The notes under the pieces are model-generated. The model made no database searches. It was not told the origin of the DNA and worked only from the letters and a program-made list of their open reading frames with translations. The translations under genes and the position numbers were made by a program. Of a stretch of 64,000 nucleotides of DNA, positions 22,640 through 33,184 are shown piece after piece. This DNA comes from Lineolata rhizophorae (lineage: Eukaryota > Ascomycota > Dothideomycetes > Lineolatales > Lineolataceae). Each line of letters starts with the position of its first letter. Positions within the stretch are counted from its first letter, which is position 1. The stretch is taken from positions 1-64,000 of the forward strand of contig MU001676.1 of the NCBI GenBank assembly GCA_010093515.1, read 5' to 3'.

Positions 22640-23412
22640 ATGCCGCCGCTCCCCAAGTCAATTCGCCCACGGCTACTTCAGAGCGCCGCCGTGCGGCCGG
22701 CCACCCAGCGATTCTGCGCCGCCATAGGCGCGCGGCGACCGTACAGCGACGCAAAGTCCGGCCCGCCTGCATCCGCTCCCGAAGAATCGGCGATTCGCGA
22801 CGAGGACTTGGCCGGGGACCAGCCGAGACACCAGCCGGACTACAATGTTGCGACGGACTACAGGATCTCGTGCGTTGTCCTGAGGCGTGTCGTACGAAGC
22901 AAAGCTAACGTTGGGCAGGACTTATTCCCCCGTCCCCAAGCGCGTCATGGATGGCAGCGAGCCCGGCGAATCCGTCCCGGCCGCCGTACTTTCTGGTGCG
23001 CCTACGGATCTTCAGGCGCGAACGGTCCGGTATGTTTAATCATGTTTAATTTTGCCCGCTCCGCTGGCACCCCTCTATCGTCGGCGCTAACGTCGGGGCC
23101 AGCATCTATAAGCCCGCTAAGACCGCCACTCAATCCGGCGACTGGATGAGCCACGAGTGGCGTATGGACTGGGACCCGCTGGGCAAGGGACACCGCTGGG
23201 AGAACCCGCTCATGGGGTGGCAGTCAAGCGGCGACTTCATGCAGGGCCATCGCATGGCCTTCAAGTCCAAGGAGGACGCCATCCGGTTCGCCAACAAGCA
23301 GGGCTACGAATATTTCGTCCAAGAGCCCAACGAGCGCAAGTTTACGCCTAAGGCCTACGCCAACAATTTCATTCACAGTCCGAAGAAGCTGAAGATTGTG
23401 AGGACCAAATAG
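22640..23412 (+). CDS. NADH:ubiquinone oxidoreductase 18-21 kDa subunit (NDUFS4)
   Basis: Three exons, 22640-22869, 22919-23029 and 23103-23412; 216 aa. This is an accessory subunit of mitochondrial complex I, located near the N/Q module junction. The first about 35 residues are Arg/Ala/Ser-rich and lack acidic residues, as expected for a mitochondrial presequence. The family core is clear: YSPVPKRVMDGSEPGESVP, then RIYKPAKTATQSGDW, then WRMDWDPLGKGHRWENPLMG, QGHRMAFKSKEDAIRFANKQG and the C-terminal PKAYANNFIHSPKKLKIVRTK in two stretches. Both introns are needed to join these segments in frame. Confidence 0.95.
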
Positions 23413-23963
23413 CAGAGTGCGAGGGCAGGAATTGTATATACTACTTGGGCATCTAGGAATCAGTGCTAGCCTAGTATTGTCTATCATCCAAGAGCTATAG
23501 CGACTATTCTGGAGACATTGTTGAAGGAAAGGGCCCGCCTGCGTCCAATTATTGTAGGAGTCCGATCTCTGCTACGGGAGCCCATCAATGCTAGTTGAGG
23601 TCAAAGTTGCATCACATGGTGTTTAGTTCCCAAAAAATGGTCGGCCTATTCTATTGAACGACGGCTGAAACGAACGAAATCCACAGAGGGTATCAAATCT
23701 AACAATACAAGGCAGATGCAGAACCAAAGCCGAAGACCAATCGTCGCTATGAGCGGCGCCATGCTTTTCCCATGCAAACCCCATATTCCTCATGCTCGTG
23801 ACCGATCGTGTCCCGATGACATCGTAATGTCTCACCGGGTGTAACCAATGTATCGCAGACGCAAAAACAGGAAAAAAAAAAAAATGCAACGCAAGAAAAA
23901 CGCTCGATAAATACGTTTACCAACCCTCGATTACCCTTCCCGTCTCCCGTGACGTCAGCACAA

Positions 23964-25563
23964 CTACAATCGTTGTCTCGCCCGGACGGCTTGCAGAAAA
24001 GCACCATAACTCCAAGTCAGATCCTCCGCGCCACGTTCGTACCCGTTCCACCGATCAAACTGCTCGCTCAGGCGTCCTTCCGCATCGGTATGCTTCTTGA
24101 CAACCACGAGGAACGCATCACCGGCGCGCCTCAACCGCGCCATCACCTCGTCGAATTCGGGATCCGTCGGCTTGTACGTGCGGCCGGGTTCTAAGGAGGT
24201 GGATGAGTTCTCCATCAACGCGTCCCAGAAAGGCATACCGCGGCTCGAAATTGGCAGCTGCTCGACGGCGACCGCGTGCTCTACCGTACGGAACAGCGTC
24301 TCGGCGACGGAACTTGTGCACAAGAACCACGGATTACCGCCACGCGGGCTCGTGCCGTATCCGTCGTACACGTCCTCCGGATAGCGGCCGACGCCGGTGC
24401 CCTGGAGCAGACTGAACTCGCTCTCGGCGTTGGACGAGTCAGACGGGGCGGAATTGATCGGGAACCGGTACCGTTGATCACGCGCAAGGGCGAGCAGGGA
24501 CACGAGGACCTCGTCCGAATACGGTGCGAAGCGCTCCGTCGCCGTGCTGTTCCGCTCGGTGCCGTGGAGGGCGCCCAGGAGCAGGCCGCAGTCGAGCCCG
24601 CCGCGCGGGGAGTCCAATGTCTCGACCAAATGTCCGTTGCGCTCGCTCCAAAACTTCGGGAGGAGCTCCTCCTCCAGCTTCCGCGCCTGCAGCGCGTACC
24701 AGGCCGCCGCGCCCGGATCTTCGAACAAGGCTGCCAGCTTGGCACCCTCACGCAGAGCGCGCGCCTGCACCATGGCGGTGAAGAAATGAAGTCCTTCGAC
24801 TTCCTCCCAGAGATCAAACCCGCTCGCATTCCAATAGTGCGAGACGTATTCGAGGTCAGCCTTGATGATGCTGTCAGCCGGCATGTCGGCGTCGTAAAGT
24901 GGGCGGAACCACTCGTCGCCGAAGTCGCTGTCCCACAAGGACGAGTGGGTCTCGTTGTACGCCTTGAGGTAAGAGATGAGCGTCAAGGCGCGCAGAGCCG
25001 GGCCATCACGCTGCGGACGACCCCATGAGCCGGTAAAGGGTGACCCATCCGCTTCAAATTTGGGCTCTCCGAGGCCCGAGAGGTCGTCAAACGAGCCAGA
25101 CGGGTTGTTCGAATGCTGCAGCTTGTACTGGAGAACGGTGTAGGCGTCAAGGATCGGAACGAGGTCGGAGCTCAGGAACGAGTACGGGTCCTCGGCGTAG
25201 AGGTCCACGAGTGTGGAGGTGGTGATGGCAGCGTCACGAACCCCTGCGGCTGGTCAGTGACGCGGGCTTAGATTTGGACGCCCCGGATGGCTTACATTGG
25301 TAGTAGTAGTTTGGATGATGCCTGGAGGGGCTTGCGATGACGGTTCCGGGCGCGGCGTCCCGGACGTTGCGCCCTCCAGGAGCCACGTTGTCTAGAAGCC
25401 TGTCTATTGCGATGTCCTCTTCCCGTTCTAGCCACGAATCTAACGAGTCTCTGGAGAGGGCTTCCTGGAGCGGGCGCTGCCACGACTCCGGAAGCGGTGG
25501 GATGCTATAGGCGAGCGCATACAGCACGCCGTAGGCGACGAGAACAAAGGGAACCAGTAACAT
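23964..25563 (-). CDS. GH15 glucoamylase-like enzyme
   Basis: Two exons, 25563-25296 and 25243-23964, with a 52-base intron; 515 aa. GH15 enzymes release glucose from the non-reducing ends of starch or glycogen. Key segments: YYYQWVRDAAITTSTL, which is created by the splice; GRPQRDGPALRALTLISYL; GFDLWEEVEGLHFFT, holding the general acid Glu; NPWFLCTSSVAE; and SEQFDRWNGYERGAEDLTWSY, holding the general base Glu. The N-terminus is a hydrophobic segment (MLLVPFVLVAYGVLYALAY) consistent with a signal peptide or anchor; the ATG at 25563 has a better context (GTCACCATG) than the one five codons upstream. No starch-binding domain is present, so the enzyme is short, like vacuolar or cell-associated forms such as yeast Sga1. 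Glycogen turnover is an inference. Confidence 0.92.
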
Positions 25564-26857
25564 GGTGACCGAATACAAAGTAAGAGGAGCGGAACTGTGT
25601 CTAGTTGTGAAGTCTTACGCAGACGAAACGAAACGCAAGGAGCGGCAAGACGGCATACGGCTAGCAATAAGCACGCGCGGAGGCGAAAGAAACGGAGAGC
25701 GCGGAGGCGAGGCGAAAGACGAGGGCGGTCACAAGAGCGGAGCCACGGGAGGCCGGCGCCGGCGAGCGCGTGCCCTGGAGGAGCATCGTGGCTCCGTCAG
25801 CGGCGGGCAGCGGCGACAGGCGGCAGGGTCGCGGAAGGCGCACGCGATGACGAGCCGGCCGCGCAGGGAAGGGGCAGCGACGGACGCGGCTTCCGAGTGG
25901 ACGGGGCGGCGGACGCGCTCGGCGGGGGTGACGTGTGACGGCCAAATTCGCCGGCCGGGACGTCACCGCCGGGTGCGCGTGACGGGCGTTGGCGGGGCGC
26001 CGGGCCCGCCGTTCCTGCGGTTGGCTGCCGTTCCTGCACCGCGCCCAGGCCCGGAACCGAGGTCGCGGGCGGCCAGCCTACCACGCCCCGAGCCGTGGCT
26101 GCCTTGGCGCCCGCGCTCGTGCCTGGCCCGACGCCCCGACCGCCCCCGCGCACGTGAAATCTGCTCCCGCCTGTCGAAGTCTCTTCGTCCTCTCGTGACC
26201 GCCGATTTTCACCGTGCCCCGGTAGCCGTCCCCAAGAACAACCGCAAACCCGGACTAAATTTTCGCCACCCCCGACGCTCTTTCGCGCATCATGTCCCGC
26301 GATTGCATCGTGATTGTGTACCGTAGTACACCAAGCCCGGGTCGGAGCCGAGACAGTTCCAACTCACGTGAGCTCGTTTTCCTCTTCGGGCCGCACCAGC
26401 ACAGGTTTGCTCTACCAGTGACTCCATCAAATAGAAGTGGTGTGCTAGGTATTTGAACACGGGCCCGACAGAACTCGCGCCGGCCATCAGCACTAGGTAG
26501 GCGCCGTAGCAAGACAACGAGACATGGCATGCGGAGTCATCCTCGAAGTACGCCGAAGCCGTCCATCCGTCCTCTGTCCGATGAAGCTTATCGTGAAAGT
26601 GCGCGAAGTATACGAGAGGAATTCAGCCAAGTGTTCACAAGCGGACCAAGACCTCATCACTGTTGTCTGGCGAGTGAAGAGCCGACTGTAAGTCTTTTAA
26701 AAAGATGCGCGAGCATGCGGAATGTTCTCGATTTCCGTGTGTACGCTGTCCTATCCGCAACGAGCCTTCCATTCCAGCTCATCAACGGTGTTTCCTGCAC
26801 TTCCATCAGTTCTTGCGGCATGCGACCAGTCCTGCAGCCCTCCTTGAATGCACACAC
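25564..26857. other. GC-rich gap upstream of the GH15 gene
   Basis: No gene is supported. The 254-codon frame at 25562-26326 and overlapping frames on the other strand are GC-driven and lack similarity. The stretch near 25900-26200 is very GC-rich; 26320-26860 is closer to average and would hold the 3' UTR of the transporter gene. Confidence 0.45.
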
Positions 26858-27570
26858 CTACTTGTTATCGTCGTCCTGGTCCACGGTTCTCAGCTCCACG
26901 CTAGATCTCGCGTCATCCGCCCTGCTCCCAGGCTCCGCCGCGCACGGTAGCGCCGCATCTTCTCCCAAATCGTCTCTGAATTCCGTCCCAGGGCCTAGTA
27001 ACGGCTCCGCCCCCGCCGTGCCGCCGTCACCACTCTTCTCCGCTTGCTCACGACGTCCGATAATCACGCTACCTGCGACCAGCATGGCAGCACCCAGCCA
27101 CCACAGGCCAGGCAGAGACTCGCGGAAAATGGCGGCGCCAAGAAGCGCGGTGAGCATGAAGTTTGCCGACGTGTTGATGACGGAGACGCGAACCGTGGAC
27201 GTGGCCAAAGTAAGCGCACGCGTGAATAGTGCCCACATGATGGCGTTGAAGAGCAGGTTGAGGCCGAAGAACATCTGGCCCAAGTTAGTCGGGACGAGAC
27301 GCCATCGGGGACAAGGACGGACGCCGCGGATGGCATATTCGACCAGCTTGTTCGAATCGCCGAGACCCAGAGCGCCAGAGATGGCGTGCGACCAGGAAGT
27401 GGTCAGCTTCGTTGTGGTCCTAAACGCATTCCAGTAAGTTCGTATCGGCGGCATCTCTTTTGTGGAAAGATGAGCGCGTACAGTTTGGCGAAGACGCCGT
27501 TGAATGCCGCGCACGCCCCGCTAGAAATGGCGAGTCCTAGCCAGGCCGTCTTGCCTTTGGTGATTTCCAT
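26858..27570 (-). CDS. EamA/DMT-superfamily membrane protein (TMEM42-like)
   Basis: Two exons, 27570-27482 and 27419-26858, with a 62-base intron; 216 aa. Exon 1 begins MEITKGKTAWLGLAISSG and leads into AAFNGVFAKL, and exon 2 continues TTTKLTTSW, the pattern I recall from TMEM42-type half-size drug/metabolite transporter proteins. Later hydrophobic helices include QMFFGLNLLFNAIMWALFTR, TSTVRVSVINTSANFMLTAL and SLPGLWWLGAAMLVAGSVII, followed by a hydrophilic C-terminal tail rich in Asp, Glu and Arg. Half-size EamA proteins probably act as dimers. The transported substrate is unknown. It lies on the same strand as, and upstream of, the GH15 gene, with a 1.3 kb gap. Confidence 0.85.
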
Positions 27571-29025
27571 GGCTGCGGACTACGGTGGGGATAAGGGCGA
27601 TGCAGAGCCCTTGAAAATCCCTTCCGGGGATGGAGCTAAACGGCGAGCGTCTCCGCGCGGCTTCGCGAGCTTAGCGGAACACACGTGAAAACAATTGGTT
27701 CACGTGATTCGTTCCCCGGCTAGGTTAGCCGCGTTGACTCGACCTTGCGCAAATCGACCGGTTCAGACACGGCGTAAGTCCAATCTTGGTCTACTGCTCG
27801 AGCTCCCCAGGCCGTCCTAATCTGCTTCTCGTTTTCAGTCGTACTCTGCGTTCGCCTCCATATTGTTAGTCGTGCTAAATTCGTACCACCTCTAGCCCGA
27901 AAATATTTGACATATGGGTACTGGCAAGCTCCTCTTTGGTGTCGCAAGCTCCTCTTTGGTGTCCCGCGATCCTCCTATTCTTGTCCATTAAATAAAGCGT
28001 GCTGCATTCAACGCGGCTCGACATGAACCCCGCACGGTCCTATTCGTACATTGCTTAGAGAATGGCATGAAGGTTCTTACATTCTATACGAGCGTTGAAA
28101 GGCTCGTCGATATCGTATTATTGTGCTCTCAGCATGGCGAACTTTTCGTTTTGTGAGAAGCCGAATGCGACTGATCCAGCTACAAGTGGCGGCAGCTGTA
28201 GACGGGCCTTATATCGCGCGCAGGTGCAATCTTTATCTGGCCGGCAGGGCCACAAGTCAACGCTATGCAAATGCTTTAATAATCCAGAGACATGGCACTT
28301 GCCAGTTGTGTCTCCAAGCCAGAAAGAGTGACACGAAATATGGACATTTCGCGAGGCTTCAACACAATAGTCAGAGCCCTACCTTAGTAATTGAGAACGA
28401 ACGCTGACGCCAACAATTTTAGTGATCACGCTTCCTTCCCGAGTTGCGGTAACGTTCCCCATTTCGTTCTAGTATTTTTGCAATTCTACTATCCGCGGCC
28501 CGAAATATATAGTTAGGAAACAAGCTCGAGTTGTATATAGGCACGGAAGTACCCTTGAAAATCATGCTGCTCCGTGTCAATGCGAGACCATGCCATGCAA
28601 ATGTCGCCATACTTTCGCTTTCGTCGCTTCATTCAGCCCTTCCGAGATACCGCCCCTCCGCTGTCGATTGAAATTGAGATCGTGACAATAGGCAACGCGA
28701 CATCGTTGACGGACCTATCACATCTGTTAAAACTTTGGCCAAGCAGGGCTCCCTAACCGGCACAAGTGCCTCGGACTTACTTTTTTTTCTATCCCAGCCT
28801 GAGCGTAATATTTGCAAAGCACGATATCCGGTACAGCATGACCAAGAGCTCGTTCAACACATGGGAACTGCACTCATTTCGTGTGTTCACCGTCAAACGG
28901 TGCTTAACTAACCAAAAGAAGGCGTCTAAATAAGATCGTATCAGCATCTGCACCTACATCAGCAACCGCGTAAGGCAACTTACCGTGCTTGTATACAGTT
29001 TTGGACATATCCTTAAGAACTAATT
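27571..29025. other. Start of the accessory island; no gene seen
   Basis: Short open frames only, on both strands, without similarity or codon bias. A short direct duplication GCAAGCTCCTCTTTGGTGTC occurs twice at about 27925-27965. From here to about 36 kb the sequence is gene-poor and repeat-bearing, unlike the flanking regions. Confidence 0.45.
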
Positions 29026-29096
29026 GAGCTCGTCTTAGCTTCGCCTAAGGCTACTAGACCCCAGCACCACGTTGAGGTGCGAGCTCGTCGCTGGGG
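29026..29096 (+). repeat. Structured unit, copy 1 of 3
   Basis: A 71-base unit starting GAGCTCGTCTTAGCTTCGCC. It can form two hairpins: CTTAG/CTAAG near its start, and an outer CCCCAG/CTGGGG stem enclosing GCACC/GGTGC. A near-identical copy lies at 29519-29590 on the same strand, so the pair brackets the 54-base hairpin array. A diverged third copy lies at 29699-29765. Strand is arbitrary. Confidence 0.75.
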
Positions 29097-29165
29097 CCCC
29101 AGTTCCCTTTCAGGTCCTGAGGGGGCCTGGGTCACCTTCAAGGTACCCATTTGAAGTGGCCCTGA

Positions 29166-29512
29166 ATGGATAGCCTTTCGGGTGTCCATTTGAGGGGCGG
29201 CCGCAAAGAGCAGCCTATATGGATAGCCTTTCGGGCGTCCATTTAAAGGGGGCGGTTACATAAAGTAGCCTATACGGATAGCCTTTCGGGCATCCGTTTG
29301 AAGGGGCGGCCGCAAAGAGCAGCCTATATGGATAGCCTTTCGGGCGTCCATGAAGGGGGCGGTTACATAAAGTAGCCTATACGGATAGCCTTTCGGGCGT
29401 CCGTTTAAAGGGGCGGCCGCAAAGAGCAGCCTATATGGATAGCCTTTTGGGCGTCCATTGAAGGGGCGGCTACATAAAGTGGCCTATACGAATCACCTTT
29501 CGGGTGTCCATT
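29166..29512. repeat. Tandem array of about 54-base hairpin units, seven copies
   Basis: The phrase GGATAGCCTTTCGGG recurs at 29168, 29221, 29276, 29330, 29383 and 29437, with a diverged seventh copy at 29490; the period is 53-55 bases. After the first copy two subtypes alternate: one carries GCGGCCGCAAAGAGCAGCC, the other GCGGTTACATAAAGTAGCC, so the higher-order unit is about 108 bases. Each unit can fold into a hairpin with an outer stem (ATGGA with TCCAT), a small internal loop, an inner stem (GCC with GGC) and a TTTCG loop. The stems covary between copies: ATGGA/TCCAT becomes ACGGA/TCCGT in copies 29276 and 29383, and GCC/GGC becomes ACC/GGT in the last copy. No open frame runs through the array. 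Confidence 0.85.
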
Positions 29513-29518
29513 TGAGGT

Positions 29519-29590
29519 GAGCTCATCTTAGCTTCGCCCTAAGGCTACTAGACCCCAGCACCACGTTGAGGTGCGAGCTCGTCGCTGGGG
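29519..29590 (+). repeat. Structured unit, copy 2 of 3
   Basis: Nearly identical to 29026-29096 over about 70 bases, differing mainly by CTCATC for CTCGTC and one extra C in the CTTAG/CTAAG loop. It immediately follows the hairpin array, in the same orientation as copy 1. Confidence 0.75.
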
Positions 29591-29698
29591 GCCCATTCTC
29601 TTTTGGAAAAATGAGGGTCCGGTGCTCAGCCTGATAGAGCGGCCTGGTGGAGCGGCCTGGTATGGCGGCCTCGAGAAGCCTGGTAGATGGTGTTAAGG

Positions 29699-29765
29699 TC
29701 GTCTTAGCTTCGACCGCAGGCTTCTAGACCACGGCACCGCGACGAGGTGCGAGCTTGCCGCCGGG
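29699..29765 (+). repeat. Structured unit, diverged copy 3 of 3
   Basis: Shares GTCTTAGCTTCG, CTAGACC and the GCACC-loop-GGTGCGAGCT core with copies 1 and 2. In the outer stem one base pair has changed in a compensatory way (A-T to G-C, CAGC/GCTG to CGGC/GCCG) while two others are lost. Confidence 0.6.
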
Positions 29766-30280
29766 AGAAACTGCAGTCCTAGCCTGTCGCCGTTGAAGCT
29801 GGAAGCGTAGAGAGCAAGATACTGCAATCCAAGTTTCGCGGATGTATAGGCGAGAAAAATAGCGAAAATGTAGTAGAGGAGGCAAAAACTGTGGGGAAGA
29901 AGAGGGCAAGACGGCGTGAAGAAGAAGCGCAGAGGGTTGTGGGAGGAAGATGGTAAAGAGAAAAGGCGACGAGGAGCGCGATCTTCGTGCGGGGCGGTCC
30001 GAGCCGAATCGGGTCGATGCTTCATTGCCAAGACTGTCGCGGTCTGAAACACAAGCAAAAACTCCCGTAGAAGAGCCTTGAATTCTAGCTCATTGACAAG
30101 AACTTGCACGAAGAAAGTAAGAGGAAAGAGACGGAGGTAGAAAAGTGGACGGAAGCAGGTTTAAGTACATTTGTCGGGAAAGTTCTGAGCGCCCGTGATG
30201 CAAGATAGATCGTGATCTACCAGTAACCAAGAAAGGCGAATTTGCCAATGTAATACTCGCCGTGATCCAACCAGTAACAC

Positions 30281-30870
30281 TGTCGAGCGTCACAGAGCGT
30301 ACGGTGTCAAACAGAGTGTGTATTTGAGGTTAAGGTTGCAGAGTGTAGGTGAAACTGCACTCTGCGATCTATGTAAGCTGCACGCTAGACCGGGGCCGGC
30401 ATTGCTTGGCCCCGAACTCACGTGACTATTGCTGACGCACAATCAGCATAGATCAGAAGTCACGTTATAACGTGAAGTGACCCGCGGTCAGATCGTGATT
30501 TACAGTCCCGTGACAGTCCCCACTTGGGATACTCTACGCCGAAAAAATGTAACACGCCAAAAAGACAGCCATTCTGACTTGGCCGAAGCATTTCGTGACT
30601 CTCTCTCTCTCATGTGGCCAGAGGCTGCATAGCTTCCGGACCACCTAAATATGTTGAGCGTCACAGAGTGTACTGTGTCAAACACAGTGTATTAGGTGAG
30701 GTTGCAGAGTAAGAGGTAAGCTCTACTCTGCGATCTACGTATGCTGCACGGAGCGAAACCGGGGCCGGCATTACGTGGCCCTGAGCTCACATGCTACTGC
30801 TGCCATTCATGATATCCACGACAAAATCTATCATGTGACTTCAGATCTATACGGCTCAGGCTAGGATCAT
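30281..30870 (-). mobile_element. Pair of LTR-like repeats, old miniature or remnant LTR element
   Basis: Two related direct repeats lie at 30281-30515 and 30652-about 30870, sharing GAGCGTCACAGAG, ACTCTGCGATCTA and GGGGCCGGCATT blocks. On the minus strand the better-bounded one begins TGTCACGGGAC and ends CGACA, as LTRs with TG...CA ends do. It is preceded by a purine-rich tract (AAGTGGGGAC) like a polypurine tract. The interior is only about 136 bases, so it is either a miniature (TRIM-like) LTR element or what is left of a larger one. The two repeats differ clearly by eye, which suggests an old, non-functional copy. The far boundary of the second repeat is uncertain, and no target-site duplication is evident. 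Confidence 0.5.
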
Positions 30871-31475
30871 GCTTAGAGTGATAGGTCTAGTGTTACCATA
30901 GATCCACTAACCTATGGTTATGGTGCTAACGTTACTAGGCACATTCACCTATAGATCACGGTTTCTAGCATCACTATCGGTTCAGAACTCGCTCGCCAAA
31001 TTTGCTTAAAGCTGCCTCCCTTCTCTTCTTGTTCTCCTCTCCGTCCTTCCTGTTCTCTCTTCGTGCCAGCTCTACAGGCAGCCAGAACACGGGTCTTCTT
31101 TCCAAGCCTCTGCCTGCGCCTTAACACTCTAATACTTTCTGCCTAGACTAGGTATTCTAGCTCGCAGGCACCTGTCTTCGGAATTGTTTCTGGTTCTCTT
31201 TCACGATTATCTCACCCATCAGGCTGGAGCGCGCCCTCTTCGCTTGCTCTACGCGGTGCTCTCACTAGAGCGACGTTCCGCGGCCTCACTCCGCGCCTTC
31301 CTGGTAGTTACAAGCCTCCGCACACTTAACAGACCACAAAAAAATTTACTTCCGTCTGATACAAGTACGCGTCTTCGTCCACGCCCAGTCCTCCCTCTCT
31401 TTTCTTTTCCACCTTTAGGCAACATTGCACAGGGCATTTCTTGCTTGCTCACTACGCATCTACAAGAGGAAGAGA

Positions 31476-32350
31476 ATGGGTAAGCGGCCGGCAAACCTTG
31501 CGGAGGACGATGGGCCCAACAAACGGAAGAAAACCCCAGACGAGAAGGTAAATCCTGTGTATCAGTGGATTTGAAGAATGCATCGATGCTGACTGGCCCA
31601 GGCGGCCGAATTTCACCAGATCTGGGACAGAAGGTGTTTAATTTGCCACGGTACAATCATCGCGAGTCGGGCTGTACCAGCCAGTGCAAGGCATGCGGCG
31701 TTTCGAATGCCTCCTCGCACCTCCGTCATCCGCCTTCCGGGCCGTGCCAAAAGTTTCAAACTATGTGGCAGAGCAAGTTCGGGTGGACGGAACAAGACTT
31801 TGATGAACGTTGGAATGCCCGTTGGACGCATTGGGGTCAGATCCAGGCCCGCAATTCAGGAGTCGACCCTTCTCCTGTGCTAGCTGAGCAGCGAATCAAT
31901 GAGCTTAACGACAGCATCAACAAACTTTCCCAACAGCTACCCGAGATGATTAACCAACAAGCGTTAAACACCCAAGCCATAGGAGCACAGGGGAACAATC
32001 ATGCTGCTGAGCTTACAGCCCTGAGGAACGAGTTTACTGGCGCCCGTCGCCAGCTCGATGACAGAGTCAGGCGGCTAGAGCTAGAAGCTTACCCCAGCGA
32101 ACAACTGCCAGGTATACAACCAGCGCGCCGCGCTATTTTAATGAGCACGATACCTTTCGCCATGGCTCTCCGGCGGCGCAGTCTACTCGCCCTATAGGCG
32201 AGCGTGACGAAGCTGCGTACTCGCCGTCTCCGGCGCCGACAGCATATGCGCCTCGTATCATATACGATGCAAATGACGACGCACCAGAATCTCTTCCGCC
32301 CGTCGCTCGTAGCCGCTTGCGTTATGATGCCTATGGACAATATCAGTAAG
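31476..32350 (+). CDS. Unclassified ORF with Cys/His cluster and coiled coil
   Basis: The longest open segment is 31565-32197. Its distinctive parts are a Cys/His cluster (CTSQCKACG, then HLRHPPSGPC), followed by KFGWTEQDFDERWNARW and a heptad-rich stretch with RINELNDSINKLSQQLPEM and ALRNEFTGARRQLDDRVRRL. A plausible short first exon starting at 31476 encodes a basic nuclear-localisation-like peptide (NKRKK). Downstream sequence to about 32350 looks coding-like and Pro-rich. I could not settle the exon structure. It sits beside the LTR-like repeats, so it could be part of an old mobile element or a lineage-specific nuclear protein. I do not recognise the family. Confidence 0.35.
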
Positions 32351-33184
32351 AGTAAGCACGGCGACAATACCACCATTGCCCCGACATCGCTGTCGCCTAC
32401 TCATGCTTACCCTTTTCAAGTACGGTAGAGGAGCGCGATGCAGCAGGAGCGGTAGACAAATTCCTAGCATTTGGTACATGGCTCACCAGGGTTACATAAC
32501 GCCACACCCCCCGGCGTCTCTGTCTTAAGTAGTCTTTTTCCTAATCCGAACAGCACATCAATATCATGAGTGCACCCTCCCATAATATTTCCACCAAAAG
32601 TCATCCTGCTTTACTCTCAAACTTTCCTTTCATTACCTTTCTACCCTTTCTAGTTCTCCTAGCCTAGACAAGTTAATACAATGGAGATAGTAGAACCTAC
32701 AACCTACCCTTTCAAGCGAAGTAATGAGGTTGTGAAAAGATATCACGTTCTTCACGTTCTTGCTTAACTTCATTCTCCATACCTAATCCAGGTAAAAGTT
32801 AGGGAATAACCCTAGTCCACTAAATCAAAATAGAATTTTGGTGACATAATAATATCAAGAGGAGTATCGTACGAGAGGAGTATGTTAGTGTAGTGTAAGA
32901 CTATTTGCCTTAATTGTCACTTCAGGACTCTAAAACAATTTATGCTATTGCCTATCCATTTGCTAAGGCCCTAAGGGGGGGCAAAGAAAAGGTTGAAAAA
33001 GCGTTCTCTAGAACAAGTCCATGTGCCTGTAGTCGATTCACCCCGCAAAATCACGCAGATATCGAAGCTGACGTTCCTCTTCACGTCCTCTAGTTCCTAT
33101 GTTCCCTAGTTTATAGAACCCCGACTACCGGTCTTCCGACCGCGTAGCTGTCGCACCGGAAGCGTAGCTAGGACGCGAATAATC
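32351..33184. other. AT-leaning gap, nothing recognised
   Basis: No open frame of note, no repeat family and no RNA gene recognised. Confidence 0.45.

Noticed and set aside
25562-26326. 254-codon plus-strand frame overlapping the GH15 promoter
   Set aside because: GC-rich chance frame, overlapped by several others, no coding features.
26529-27437. 302-codon plus-strand frame
   Set aside because: Antisense shadow of the EamA-type gene on the minus strand.
29790-30293. Minus-strand frames between the structured units and the LTR-like repeats
   Set aside because: Ser/Leu-rich and overlapping, no recognisable domain.
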